Assembly (NCBI GenBank): GCA_009760855.2
Contig: WPIO01000032.1
Location: 843,501 to 907,500 of the forward strand
Direction: 5' to 3'
DNA length: 64,000 bases
DNA from: Cristatella mucedo
Taxonomy: Eukaryota; Bryozoa; Phylactolaemata; Cristatellidae
Position 1 is the first letter of the stretch; each line of letters opens with the position of its first letter. The position numbers and the translations under genes were made by a program. The notes beneath the pieces were generated by a model that was not told where the DNA came from, made no database searches, and was given only the letters and a program-made list of their open reading frames with translations. Positions 43,430 to 55,850 of this stretch are shown here, in pieces.

Positions 43430-44370
43430 GTCTAGGATTTAGTTTGCACGCCAATAACTTACAGCTTTACCTATGCTTTGATCCAACCCAGACTTTAAGT
43501 ACGTAAACTGTCTGAACTCATTTGCTAAATGTATTTTAAACATTTGGGCACGAATGGCAGCTCATTTTTTCAAGTCGAATGGCGGAAATACAAACTTATT
43601 AGCCATAAGCAGATCTAGCATGACCCAAAATTACAAATTGTTCCTCATAATAAGTTCTACCACTTTATCTCCTGAAGCATCTACATACAATCTAGAAGCT
43701 TTTTTTAAAATTTTAATTCCTTAGACGATCAGCTGGGCTACACACTCATGTCAGCCTACTTTTAGCTGCACAGCATTCTCGAAAATGCATGCCTGATCAG
43801 ACAGCGGAATAAAATTTAAGTTGGTCAGTTCATTTGTGACATTTAGCCTACTGTGGTGCTCAGGAATCACAGATTTTTCTGCCAATGCATCAAGGTAGTC
43901 ATTCTTGGCGAAAAACTCTGCACCAAGGCCTGTCTATCACGAGCGTCACCGTTGTACCTGCACGCACACCACATCTTGTCGATTTTCACCATCAACTATT
44001 CAACGGCACGTGAAGGTCAAGGTTGTGTAGTCATCCCTAGGTCCCCTCATTCTCTTGCTCCAGCCTACCTATCAAAACTACTTTCCCATCTTGCTAGGCA
44101 TCCTACCAGTCACACTTCTTACTGTCTGTTAGCTTTGCCTAAAACGAACCTCAGATCCAATGAGACGGTGCCTTTTCTTCTGTCCGCAACTAACTCCTGA
44201 CTGAGGTCACCACATCCCCTTACTTGACCTCTAAAAAGAAGAAAAAACGTACCTTTCCCTCGCATCGTATGCCAGGTTTGAGAGAATCGCCCTTTTATGA
44301 TTGTGCCAGTTGATAATTTGCATTTTCACTAAGCATACAGATATGATTCTATTACAGCATGCATAACAGC
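43430..44370 (+). mobile_element. LINE family A, strongly decayed copy
   Basis: Begins at the position of the YADD box (CACGCCAATAACTTACAGC, Asp residues lost). It then tracks the reference copy through FFKSNGGNTN-like, ISLVHSFVT-like and LHSLAPAYLSKLL (about 44048-44090), into the region before the 3' tail. Lies antisense between two minus-strand exons, so probably intronic. Confidence 0.65.
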
Positions 44371-44479
44371 ATATTTAAATTCCCTGCATGCTTATGACGA
44401 TCTCTAAGTTGTCTAGACAAATGTCCTAATATTAATGTTAGCTTTATGATTATTGGAAGATGATTTATTATTTACTTAC

Positions 44480-44644
44480 GACAGTACAGTCTGTTCTCAT
44501 TTTTATGCATTTTGATGAGGTAATGACCAGGTCATTACCAGTACTTGCACTGTACGATGCATGAATTTCAGTCGCACTCTTCAAAAGCCGCACTAGACCA
44601 GGAGCACAATTGGAACTCCTTGCCTCAAGCAAACAGTCAGCAAA
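44480..44644 (-). CDS. candidate internal exon, phase 0-0
   Basis: Exactly 55 codons between a strong acceptor (TTTTTTATGTTTTCAG) and a perfect GTAAGT donor. Reads FADCLLEARSSNCAPGLVRL and then SATEIHASYSASTGNDL, TSSKCIKMRTDCTV, with four cysteines. Likely a 5'-side exon of the minus-strand surface-protein gene. No family recognised. Confidence 0.5.
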
Positions 44645-44659
44645 CTGAAAACATAAAAA

Positions 44660-45829
44660 ACGCACAATATGTCAGTATGACCACATGAATATACATTACA
44701 TTGAAGGACGGCGTCAAATTGCTTCGCTTTGAGTATATGCTGCAATAATCTTCTACTCATCTGACATCCTTGCAGAAATAGAGGCTTGTACGTTGTATAA
44801 TCAATGATCGCATAGTCACGGTTCTGGGGTGCCTAGTGTCGATAGTACATACTTGGTCAATTACGTCTGATTACCCAAGTATGTCTAACTTCCTCTTTTA
44901 AACTGTAGATAATAACAATTATGGGTAGTCAACTATTTTGCTGAAGCCTCAATAGTTTATAATTCTTGCTAGCCTGCAGCCCATCTAGGGATCTGCATCT
45001 TAAAAAAATGTATTTCGCATCTCAAACACAGAGCAACGGAAGAGGCTCCCATCGTTGTGTGGGCCTACCGGTGCGTACTTCCTTCTTGAGTTCCTAGCTT
45101 GTTTATCGATGAGGGAGTTCCTGTATTTAACAGTAAAAGATAAGAAGGAAAATATGATTTAAGAAGTAAATCCTGTACCACCCTAGGAGAACATGCCTAT
45201 GAGAAGTGCCATTACACCGAGTAATCAACTTCTTAGCTATGACCTGCCATTTTGTCTACATCGATTGATAAGCCGTGCTAGCACACTAGATAAGGCGGCT
45301 TCTTTTCACGACCTTGGTCCGAAGTCTTCGGTATCCTGCATTCTGTTATGCCTCTGCAAGCAGTGGTGAAAGCCGCAAAGGCTCAGTAGTACTCTTAATC
45401 ATTTGTAAATACTATGCTGTCAATTTGACCAGAGGCTGGAGTTGACCTAACTTGGTTCGTTCCTTATAAAATTAATGCACTCTGGGTCCCCTAATAAAAT
45501 GTAATAGTTAATTTTGTATTGCCCTAAGTAAAAATAGTTCGGAATCTCTATGCAGGCACTTAGCATTTGCAACGGGTATGAGCTCATGGCATTGGTCACA
45601 AAATACATTCACCTTGACCTTGGACGAGGCGAGCACCTTTACCACTTGCTCCAAAGAGAGCGGCCTTTACATTTAGAGTAAGCAGTGTTTTGCAATGCTC
45701 CAGGCTTCAATAGGCTGGAAAATCACTTGAGACCTAATTCTGCTCTCACTGACTCTATACGAGAAATTATTGAGTAGAACCTACTAAATAGTACTATAGA
45801 CCGTGTGTGCCTATGCATATTCTGAGTGT
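44660..45829. other. no recognisable feature
   Basis: No exon or repeat supported in this stretch. Confidence 0.4.
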
Positions 45830-46040
45830 AATGTAATGGAATGTATCTCCGTCTGCAAAATCCTGAAAGCCATAAAGACTATTGGGGTGTTACGCGGGAG
45901 AGTTTTTCATAGTGCACTCACAGATTAGGCGGCTTTCGGTAAGCATTCGGTAGCCAACAGACTTCGTCTCACGCAGCAAAGAGAAAGTGGGAAACAGAGC
46001 AGAGTCAGGAGAGCAGTTTGAGGTAGTGAGTAGAATGAAT
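45830..46040 (-). mobile_element. LINE family B 3' end
   Basis: Starts with the family B tail on the reverse strand (GTAATGGAATGTATCTCCGT). The minus-strand frame reads FPTFSLLRETKSVGYRM, the best-preserved C-terminus of this family in the window. Confidence 0.75.
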
Positions 46041-46684
46041 ACTTTCCTGAGAAAACAGGCTATTTGTAAGGTCAAAACTTTTATACCTGATAAGGGGAAT
46101 TAACTAAGACAGCTATTATCCTTACTAATTTTTTGCAGTAGCTGGCCCATATTCAATCGTGATAAAAAATGTAAAATTCGCTATTCTACAAAATTTGAAT
46201 AAAAAGTTAGCAATTAATTTTTCTTTAAGATCTCATTTTGGAAGTAGTGGTGCCGTTTTAACTTTAGAGCACACTCGCGATGATTCACGTGTGTTTCTTT
46301 TGAGAAATGACCTCGCAATTAGCGTGGAGCTTTCTAGAGACTCGTTTAACCAAGAAAGATTGTTTGTTAGGGTCGATGTGCATTGGCATATCGTTATAGG
46401 CTAAAACAAGAAAACACAGTAAACTCAGCTTGGTATATGAGTTCCTAGGCTAAGTGTAAGAGATAAGTATTGCCGGATCTAAACGCAGCAATATTTTCGC
46501 TAAATCTTTAGCCTTTGACCATTCGAAGCTACGCACACTGCTTTGCGAGTTAAGCACCACAGTAGATCTAGTTCTCAACTAACTGTGAAGTTAAGTTTTA
46601 AAATCCGTCTCAGTGGAATATTGTATTTACTGGAGACTGGATCAACTAAGATATACCTAACAACCATCTTTGCAAATGATTAGG
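46041..46684. other. no recognisable feature
   Basis: The plus-strand open frame 46159-46404 (81 codons, INFSLRSHFGSSGAVLTLEH and on) looks protein-like, but no splice site, motif or neighbour supports it. Confidence 0.3.
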
Positions 46685-47137
46685 ATTTCGTTGACTCACC
46701 CAATCCACCCCAATCTGCTCCAATAAATAAACTGGAAATCGGTGGAGCCGAACTCGGGTTTCCACTAAATATTATAGTACACCGTCAATTTCATGTGCCC
46801 GCCAAATTTCATGAAATCGCCCCCAAACTCTCTCCGACAAATCGGCTCCAAATCTGGAGGCCGGTGATACAATCAACAATAAATCATCGCAATTCACTTT
46901 AAGCTACCACACATACACCGAAAATCTATCACACGAAGCTCCAACTAACATCGAATAAAAGACTTCGCTAAATTTCAAACCTACGCAAAAATATTCGGGC
47001 CGTTCCACTGTAGCCTTTTCATCAATTCCTCAGTAATTTATTGGAAAGACACGAGCACAGTCCACGTAAATGCATCACAGTCTCCAGCAATCCACCGCCG
47101 CTCCCCACATTTCACCGCCAAGCGAAAGAAACTCTGT

Positions 47138-47178
47138 GCGAAAAGCTCCCTATTTTGTGCGAAAAGCTCCCTATTTGA
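47138..47178. repeat. perfect short direct repeat
   Basis: TGTGCGAAAAGCTCCCTATTT occurs twice back to back, quoted here as TGTGCGAAAAGCTCCC plus TATTT. It is the only perfectly duplicated segment seen in the decayed array, so it is probably a recent local duplication. Confidence 0.8.
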
Positions 47179-48828
47179 TTGCACATGCATGTAAACTCGG
47201 AAACAGGCGTCTCGCAAATTTCAGACGCAAGGGCGAGGGCGTTCTCGTGAAATGCCCTGCAATTGACTGCAGCGGCTCGGAAAAATACAACAATCTACCG
47301 CAAGACGACTAGAAGCAAGTTCAGCCGAGCTCAAGTTTCTATTGCGTATTAAAGAACAGTTGTGCTCACATCCATATGACTTCAAGCCATTGCACGATCA
47401 GTCACCATAGGACTGATCGCGAATATCCTGCGCGGGAATACCCCGATCCAATGCAATCCAGTGCAAATCTCCTCAGATCGTCATCGTAAAGCTCAAATGT
47501 GTTTCATATCAGGCTAGACTTGGTTCACGGTGCACCCAGTACTTTTTGAGTCGTCGTGAATGGTCTTTTTTAGACAATGCCCTGCAATCGACTGCAATGC
47601 CCTGGCCCATACCTTAATTCACTGCAAAAGACCAGAAAACATGCACTAGAAGCTCTAATTTTGATTGAAAATTACTCTAGGCGTCGTATTTAGTGTACCC
47701 ATGCAAATTCTATTAGATTGCCTTAGGCATACTGATCCAATGCACTGCAATTGATCACAATAGCCAGACCCAGTTACGGCACTGCACTGCATCTAGCATC
47801 AAACTGCCCTAAAATTGGTTTCTCAGTGCTCTAATTTAGAATAAACATTACAACGCCCTCTGTTTAAATTTTAACCTCTTGATTTTAACTAATGGTATAA
47901 TACAATCTGGGAAAATACATGGAAATCGATGGCAATAGCTCAATCAGGAGCGACAGTTTTCTACAATCCGTGGCAAATCGACAACAAATTGGCTGAGCTA
48001 AGCTCCAATTATCACTGCATGTAAAACTGTACTAGTTCAAATTGAGATCCTGATTCCTCAAGCTTATTTTCCCGCATATTGTTGACATTGCATAGCAATC
48101 GACAGCAATGGCAAGGACCAATATCACAATCAGTGGCCAATCGACGAGAAATCACTTGTAGTAAGCTCCGACTCTTTATCCCGAGAAACATGTTACTGTG
48201 GCTATGCATAATTTTAACCATCTCCGGAAATGCATGGAAATTGAATGGGTGGCCCCATAAAATACTGCTATCCAGTAGTATCCGTAGCAAATTACTGGAA
48301 AGTTGTGTTGGGAGTTAAAAAACATCATTTCACCCAATCATGCACATACAATCACGAGCAAGGAATGGCAATCGACACCAATGGCGTCAGGAAGTACAAC
48401 TATCCTTGGAAAATCAAGATGAACTTAGCTGTGCGAAACCTCCACTCTCATTCTACACAACATCTCAGTCTGTTTCAAGCACATCATTTCAACCCGCTGT
48501 GTGATTATAATCAGGAGAAATGTGTGGCAATTAATGGTAATGGCGCCGGAAAATACTGCTGGCCGAAGCTCCATACTTTCTCACACGTTATGGGGCACTG
48601 TGGTAAAAGTGCATCAACAAAATCATGTCAACTAATCCCTTACCTAGCATCGCGGTCCATGCATAGCAGTCCATTGCAATGGCACGGGCAAATACTGCCT
48701 TCCGTGGCAAAGTGACAAGAATTAGCTGGCAGGGCAAAGCTCAAACTCTCATTCCATATGACGTTTCACTGTGCCTGCACCAAGTTCTAACCCATTTTGG
48801 CATTTAATATCGGAAATGCTTGGAAATA

Positions 48829-49060
48829 ACAATAATAATAATGTTTTATGTCACACCCCTTTATGTTGATGTAATTTACATTTGCAGTAAATGAAGCAGG
48901 ATCAAAACGATGAGTGGCTTAGTGCACTATTTCAGCAAACATACTTTGGTTAGAGGTGACATGCATAGTTTCAACACGTAAGATGTGGTTAGTGGCAGCA
49001 TGGGCAGTGTCAGCCGGCATTAGCAGACAAGGAATGAATCACAACAACCCAATAAATCCC
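48829..49060 (-). mobile_element. LINE family A tail fragment
   Basis: (AAT)n followed by degraded family A 3' untranslated sequence (GGTTAGAGGTGACATGCATA, GTGGTTAGTGGCAGCATG, AAGGAATGAATCACA). Inserted into the tandem array. Confidence 0.7.
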
Positions 49061-50854
49061 ATGAGAAACAGGCAGTCAGCAGCAATCGCCGTGCAAAGCT
49101 TACATTTACGTGCTTCTGTTAATGCTCAGTGGTCTGAGGTACTGTATTTTAACCGATGGCAATGGCCCTGCGAATACTGCATCTAATGTTATCCACAGCC
49201 AATCGATCACACATACACTGTATGAAGGTAATTTTTAGATTGTATATTACAGTGTTCTGTTTTTAGTGCAATCACTTCACTTGAACCCGGTGGGTGCAGG
49301 CAGCCTCGGGCAAGGCACAGCTATCAATTAAAATAAATCCAGGCCAATCAAGGAAATTGTTTACAAATCTGTAGAAAATTGTCAAAAAACTAGCCATGCT
49401 CAGCTATAATTCTCATTTCACAATTGCAGATGCATTTTCACATCTATCAAGGTAATCCAAAAATGTCCGAATCATTTTGCACAGCTATTGTCAGGCATTG
49501 CACAGCATGCGACATGCTTCATTGTTCCGTCGCAGCTTGGCTCAAGCTTTAGGGCAGAAATGTTCTTGCTTGAACCCTTATATATCCAGGGGTTTCTGAC
49601 TGTTACGAAGTAATTTGTGATTCGGAACAATATGGGCACTTTTAATACGTCCTATTGGTCAGCAGCCATGTAGAATTTATAAGTATGCCTTAATAACAAC
49701 ATGCATATATTATGCAGAAAAGTATACAAATGTCTGATTGCCCTGTTTTTGCAAATAGGAAGGAGGCTTTTGCATTTGTAACGGCCATGAACAGACACTT
49801 AAAGCTTGCTGGGTACACGTCGAGTGCATTGCATTGCAACAGATTGCTACTGGCAATCGGAGCAAAATTAAAGGATTAAACTGTAAAGAAAGAGTAGAGC
49901 AGTGTGAAATCACAATTGGGACTTCTATTGTGTGCTTTCTTGACCTTTTTGCTGTGATTTTGTGTATGAGGCCGGATAATATCGGTCGATTGCAGGGCAT
50001 TGGCTGAGAACTTGCATGGGGTAAGGCTCGAATTGTGTAGGTGCATATTGAATTGCATCTAGTCTTATATGCAAAGTTAAATAGAGCTTTGCATTGACAA
50101 TTTGAGAATTATTTCCTGGAGATTAGAGCGGAATGTGGTATTTTCCCAAGTCATTTCAGGTGATTGCAGCTCATTGTTATAATGTAAAATTTCCCAATGG
50201 CTTGAATTTATGTGAGTGTGTTCATGACATGATGTTCTTTCATATGCAATAAGAAATTGAGCTAAGAACAATCGATTTCTTGGCCTTTTTGTAGTGCATT
50301 GCATTGGGTTAAGGTATTTCCCCGTGCGGTTATAGGCCATTGCAAGCAATCTCATGACAACGCAAAAAAACGAGGTTTTCATATAGAATCTTTATAGCTT
50401 AAACCATGGACTTTCGCGTATTGAGTTGGATTGTTCTCGCGGCAGCTGCAACCTATTGCAGCAGCCTTCGTAAGAATGCGTGAGAGGGATGGCATGATTG
50501 GTAATTTTGAAACATAAATCAGTCTAAGATGATGTACTTAAATTAAGTAGCTGGAGCTTAGTGAGGCCGATTTGCAGTGGATTTGAGGTGATGATAAGTA
50601 TATAGCCTCATTGGGTTACGTCTTTGCAAATCCATTTGCATGAGACCGAAAAAGATAAATGCAATGAAATTTCACGAGTACATAAATCGATGGTTTATTA
50701 CAATATTTACTCGAAAATTGAGTTGATTGCCGCCAATTTCCAGTCTATTTTAGTTCAATTGGGGTCAATTGAGGTGCCTGAATGGTCGTGGATTGTGGTA
50801 ATTCGTCGAACCCACTGCCCTGTAGTATTGTGGATATGAAACCGTGGTCTCTTT

Positions 50855-52797
50855 AACCAGTCCCAACCCCGGTTGTAAGCACAGGACTCACAGCAGCTTG
50901 GGGCGCATTAGAAGACTGGACGAAATTGATGACGAATGGCCGCACAGTTCGTGCGACCGTACCATAGCTGCTCTCCTCCCTTTCTGTCAGTTCTCTGGCC
51001 TAAGCGAAAGCTATACTCTCCTCTCTCTCCGCTCTTCTGCTCTGTAGGCGCCTGTACTATTGCTACGACTTCGCCAGTATGCAACCCTGCATCGTCTTGT
51101 TCAATGCAGCCGTGGTCGCTTTCGTAATCCGTATTAGGGGAGTGGCAGCATCGTCAATCTTCTTTCTTCATCACCGGCTGTGTGCGAACGTCCCATAATA
51201 CGATCAATGTTCTGCACTGGATTATGCGAAATTAGAAATTAAGCCAGAGTGAGCGTGATTAAGTCCTGATCTTGGCTCGGGGAGAGCAGAATATCTTAGC
51301 AACTATGCTCGACGTTCCGGTACGAGACATGAGCAGCTGAATCTACTGAATCGGCTGCAGCTAGGGCTGTGGCTGAGGTTGCGGCAGCAAGCAGAGGCAA
51401 TGGCAGTGGCTGAGGCTGAGGCAGCAGCTGAGGCCACAGCAGCGGCTGAGACAAGCCGGTAGGCTGCAGTTTTGCAGTGATAGCAAAGTCTGTCCCGACA
51501 ACAAAAAGTTCCACTAACCAGAAAATACCACTGCAGCATATAGCATATTAAACAAAGTTTAGTCTATCATTGATATACCATTTTTAGTTGAATCGCCTCG
51601 CTGCAGACCTGGTCCAACAAATTGGAAGCTGCGACACCAGGCATCCAATTTTGTGATGACGATCTTCTTTGACATGCAGCTTCATGAAGGGCGTCACAGG
51701 TCCGATACATCATCGACGGTGGCTGTAGGGATAAAACCGGATTGAAAGTAGCATTTCACTCTTCATTTTAGTCGCAACTCGAAAACCCACGCATCATTAA
51801 TAATAATGCCAACCTTGCAGGTTCCACAAGTTAATTTACACTATTCATTATTCTCTTAAGCATCAACGAGCATTTACATCTCAAGATGGCGGAAGTAAAT
51901 TCATGCCATTTAGTTAATAAATATGCATATAAAAGTGCATAGAAGACGATAGACTGTCAAAAAATGCATTCTAGCAAGCTGATACCTACTTTCTCTTTTC
52001 TTAAATTCTCCTTGTTTTTAACTATGTTTGTATGAGATCATCATTGTGATCTACCTGTGGAGCGTGAATGCAGAAAAGTCCTAATTTCATTAGAAAAACA
52101 ATCTTCGGCTTAATTACCTTCACACTAATAGCTTTATATGGGCAGGATTATACGATAAATGTCGGAGTTATTTTCACTTTCTAAGACCCTCATACATCTT
52201 GCAGTAGATGAACCTAATAAGTCCCAAATAAAGCAAACATAACTGTTACAGCACTGCACTTCTTATGCCATTTAGCATAATAATGTCCATGCAATCATTC
52301 CTTATGCTGAAATTGGGTCTGAGCACTGTTATTATTATTATTAAATTATTGAGCGGAGAATTAACTAACAGTTTTTTTAAGTCCAGGAGTGATTACAAAA
52401 GAAATGCTATCTCTATGGCTCAATCGGTGGTTCAATGCATTGTCAACTCAAAAAGCTCTCAGATGATCACATCCGCTGTAGGTGAAATGTAGCGATAACC
52501 TACCAGGCTATGGATCAGGCTTTGAGCATTCAGGATTTTAAAATGTTTGAGGTTCGGTACTATAACAACTCTGGAATTTCGATCTGTGCTCTCAATTTAT
52601 AAATCAAGCTCAGTAAGAAATCAGGTGTGAGTGGAAATCCCTGGACAGTCGCACTGCTCAAAACACCTTCTCACGAATTTGGATGAAGCTGTGGTTCCTT
52701 TATGGCTTTCGTTCTATATTCCGGCAGCCTCCAATGCAATTGATGACCAAGTTCTTTTTGAGCATGTGTGTCAACTCACTTATGATCACCCGTACTG
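50855..52797. other. no gene; imperfect GCTGAGGC repeat at 51335-51465
   Basis: About 130 bp of imperfect GGCTGAGGCAGCAG-type units gives Ala/Glu-rich frames on the plus strand and Ala/Ser/Thr-rich frames on the minus strand. The open frames at 51296-51539 are explained by this repeat. A CT-rich stretch lies near 51015-51040. Nothing else was recognised. Confidence 0.4.
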
Positions 52798-53425
52798 TCC
52801 TAATGGAATGTAATGTAATGTATCTCCGTCTGAAACTCCACAAGGCCATAAAGATTAAGTGGGCGTTACGTAGGAGAGTTTTGTATATCCCACTCACAGC
52901 CTAAGCGGCTTTCGCTATGCATTCGGTGGCAAACAGACTTCATCTCACGCAAAAAGAGGAAATGGAAAGTGTGTTTTGGTTCACGCACACAGAGAGCCAA
53001 CCGATTACCAAAAGTTTATTGTGAGACGCACGGAGCAGACTGACTCCCTTCGCTCCTTTCTCCCACTCAACTATTTCTCTACCACGGCTGTGCCCTGGCC
53101 GACCCAGACGATTCATGCGAGACGGATCACAGCTGTGCACCGGCCGACCCTGATGGTGAATCCACCATCTATTCAGTATTGGGTTACCGGCCTGTGTGCA
53201 TGCCACATCAATGGCGGACCACAGCTCTGCACCAGTTGTATATAAGAGGAGTAGTACAGGCCTGCATATAACCCAACTACACAAAGCATAGCTGAGTCGG
53301 GAGAACAGTTAAGTTAGTGAGTAGATAGTCGGCAGCAAGTGAGTAGTTGTCGTTGTCTAAGAATTGTGGAAGAGAGCTCCAGAGTCTAGGACCTGCAGAG
53401 CTAAAGCTTCTGTTGCCAACGGTCT
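52798..53425 (-). mobile_element. LINE family B 3' end split by a solo LTR
   Basis: Family B tail (GGAATGTAATGTAATGTATC on the plus strand) and 3' region to about 52969. It resumes at about 53284 with GCATAGCTGAGTCGGGAG and runs to the conserved TAAAGCTTCTGTTGCC near 53402-53417. Contiguous in the 31404 copy. Confidence 0.75.
52970..53283 (-). repeat. solo LTR nested in a LINE
   Basis: About 314 bp absent from other family B copies. On the minus strand it begins TGTGTAGTTGGG and ends ACCAAAACACA, with a TATA-like TTATATAC about 35 bp in and AATAAA about 60 bp before the end. A short direct repeat (CTTTG/CTTTC) flanks it if the first TG is trimmed. The TG...CA ends, the internal poly(A) signal and the clean interruption fit a solo LTR. 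It is unrelated by eye to the gypsy LTR at 20758. Confidence 0.6.
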
Positions 53426-53834
53426 TTAATCTAATGGTATATGTCCTATCTTAATAGCAAATATCAGACGGTAGATAGTGACCGCTGGCAGTCAATTGCG
53501 TAGACTTTACGTTTAGGATGTTCAAGTAATCTTCTTTCCACAATTCATAATCTACCTCTTACCCATGTAATTGCATAGCAGTCTGTGCTTTTATTCCTAT
53601 GCATATAAATCACTGGTGAATCTTTTACCTGATCAATAATTTTCTAGATGCAGTACATACACGTATATATTTAAAAATAAATGAGTTAGGTAAGTCTGAC
53701 TGGGAGATCGGTACGATTCCTTTGGTGTCAGAAGTACACAGTGAATGACACGCCATCTATGTTCGCACTGGATTGAGTTTAATTTTAATGCTGACATGGT
53801 AGCAACTTGTGTAACTTAAAATAGCCACAATGGT
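53426..53834. other. no recognisable feature
   Basis: Spacer between two family B copies; nothing supported. Confidence 0.4.
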
Positions 53835-54125
53835 TAGATGAGTGCTATGCAGGGGAACTTTCGATTAATCAATTAAAGCCTAAGTGAATTTAGGTACTCG
53901 AACCATAGCCGACATACTTCATCTCAAGTAACTAAGAGAACGTGAAAAGTGCTACTGGGTCAGAGCGATAGTTGAAGAAGTGATTATCATGGAAGTAACC
54001 ACTCAGTACTGAAGTGAATCGCATTCAAAAATCAGCAGTAGAAAATTATTCGGAAATTTATAGTAGTTCTGGAAGTGTTTTTCAGCAGTCTATTATCGAC
54101 AAAGAAAGCTTGCATGGCTAATGTT
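53835..54125 (-). mobile_element. LINE family B fragment, decayed
   Basis: Tracks the family B 3' region: AAAGCCTAAGTGAATTTAGG, then the CATACTTCATCTCAAGTAAC segment, matching CTTCGTCTCACGCAACAAAG in the 31404 copy, and GATTATCATGGAAGTA. No tail. Confidence 0.5.
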
Positions 54126-55056
54126 CTTTAAGCGTACTGGGTGTACGGCTAATTTGATGTTCTAGAGGATCTGAGGGCTCCAGGAGGCTTAAATTGGTGC
54201 AGAATTCTAACTAAGTACGAAGTAGCCACGGCGGGCCTTGTGGGTCACAGTAAAAAATCTAGTCGTTATCTAACTATCGACTCGGAGCTCCTTTGCAAAG
54301 GGTATAGATTGGGGGCTAAATTGGAATTTACCGAAGAGTCATTGTGGCCATGTTTATCACTAGCTGCAAAGGCTTAGCTGTGTTTTTGTGTCCCCCAGCT
54401 ACAACTGAAATTCGCTACTCCAATTCAGACACAACAAGGGAGCTGGTGCGATTTTTTCCGTGGCTATTTACGGTACGTGCATAATGAATAGTGCAACTCT
54501 TACATGACTGTGCTAGTCGTTCATAATGTTTCTGCATTGCTATAAAATCGCGTTATTTTAAGACAAAGCAGGGTAGCATTCAGAATGGATTACCACCAGC
54601 TTTTCGATGCTATGCATAGGTTACATTAGTTTTGCGTGTGGTCAGCTTACTTGTCAGCTGTCAACTGGGTGCATTTAAAGCTGCTTCGACGACTCATTTT
54701 TCGTGCTTTAAGGTACCTGATCTGACAGAATTCTTCATTTGCATGAGGTATAACTCCTGTTAAGCGCTTTATGCTTATTGAAAAACGTATTACAGAACTC
54801 TACTGGATGCATTTGAAACTTGCTTATTCTCATAAAATGTACCGAAAATTAGTTCTCTAATTATCTCTGCTGGACAAGAGCTAAACGCTTGGATGTTTGA
54901 CTTTTATATCGGTGGTGCAGACATGATTTGGCTTTTCATAGCCATTGAGCAAGATGCATCGCTTGCAATATTAGTAACATGTAATCGTGATCCAAATTTT
55001 TTTTAAAGCAGGTTGTCAAATTTCCAGCTGATGTTTGCATACTAGTTGCACCCAAA
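54126..55056. other. no recognisable feature
   Basis: No exon or repeat supported. Confidence 0.4.
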
Positions 55057-55715
55057 AGCAAATAATAATAATGATGATTCGCTTGTTAAAGCACCCTCAG
55101 AGAGCTCAGTCTCTTTCTAGGGGCTATACAATTGCTGCAAAGGAAGCACGATCAAAAGGGTTAGTGGTAACATGCTCAATGAACAACAAAAATAATATGA
55201 TTAGTGATGACATGCATAGGTTCAGCATGCCAGTATGATTAGTAGCAGCATGCAACAGTGTCAGCACGCATAAGCACATAAAGGACGAATCATAGGAACA
55301 CACTAAATGCTGCTATAAATAGGTGCGAATTTTTTAGTTTTTTGTAATTTGATCAAGTCAGAAGATGCAGTGACTACAGTCGGGAGTGAGTTCCATACTT
55401 TGGGAGCATACAAACTAAAGGTACAGTCTCCATAGGATGTGAGTTTAGTACCATAGGTAAACAATTAGATATTGAAAAGCTGGTGGTACATAGCTTAGCC
55501 TGGTAATGCAGTCGATCTGATGGTTAGGCTGGAGCCATGGAATGAAGGAACCTGAAAGTGAGTGACAAAACCTTGAAGTCGATGCCTCACATGACTGGGA
55601 GTCAGTGCAGGTCGGCGAGGAGTGTTAAGAGGTGGCAGCTGTGATGCTCACGACTGACACGTGCACCGGAGATCAGACTGAGGCCAGGCATTGAGCACAT
55701 CAGGTCATGCAATAT
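55057..55715 (-). mobile_element. LINE family A, truncated copy
   Basis: (AAT)n, TTAAAGCACCCTCAGAGAGC, then 3' untranslated region and the complement of the RT C-terminal region as far as the PLLADLHWLP and CRERxSCH motifs (about 55580-55650). Frames broken. Lies just downstream of the minus-strand gene ending at 55851. Confidence 0.75.
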
Positions 55716-55850
55716 TAGCATCAAATGCAGTGCCTAAAGGCTCAATGAGCACACTTTTAAAGTCAAAGTTCGGCTGCACCTCCGAGGCAGCAGCCTGTCT
55801 AAAATTAAACTGCCCTAGCCGATCTACTTCATGAGCAGGTCGGCATCCCT

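Larger units (their letters stand above)
46685..50850. repeat. decayed tandem array, period about 150 bp, with orientation switch
   Basis: Loose copies of a unit marked by GCAATCGACNGCAATGGC, GGAAAATACTGC, ATCCGTGGCAAATCGAC and GAGCTAAGCTCC recur in direct orientation. The landmarks lie near 47270, 47930, 48095, 48237, 48372, 48526 and 48678 (spacing mostly 135-165 bp). From about 49800 to 50830 the complementary landmarks (CGATTGCAGGGCATTGGC near 49988, then near 50160, 50297 and 50450) recur at the same spacing on the other strand. Units are highly diverged. The short open frames here (48245-48715 and others) fall within the repeats. A LINE fragment interrupts it at 48829-49060. Confidence 0.6.

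Noticed and set aside
48245-48715. 156-codon plus-strand frame
   Set aside because: Lies within the decayed tandem array and follows its repeat units; no protein motif.
51296-51539. Ala/Leu-rich minus-strand frames
   Set aside because: Translations of an imperfect GCTGAGGC repeat.
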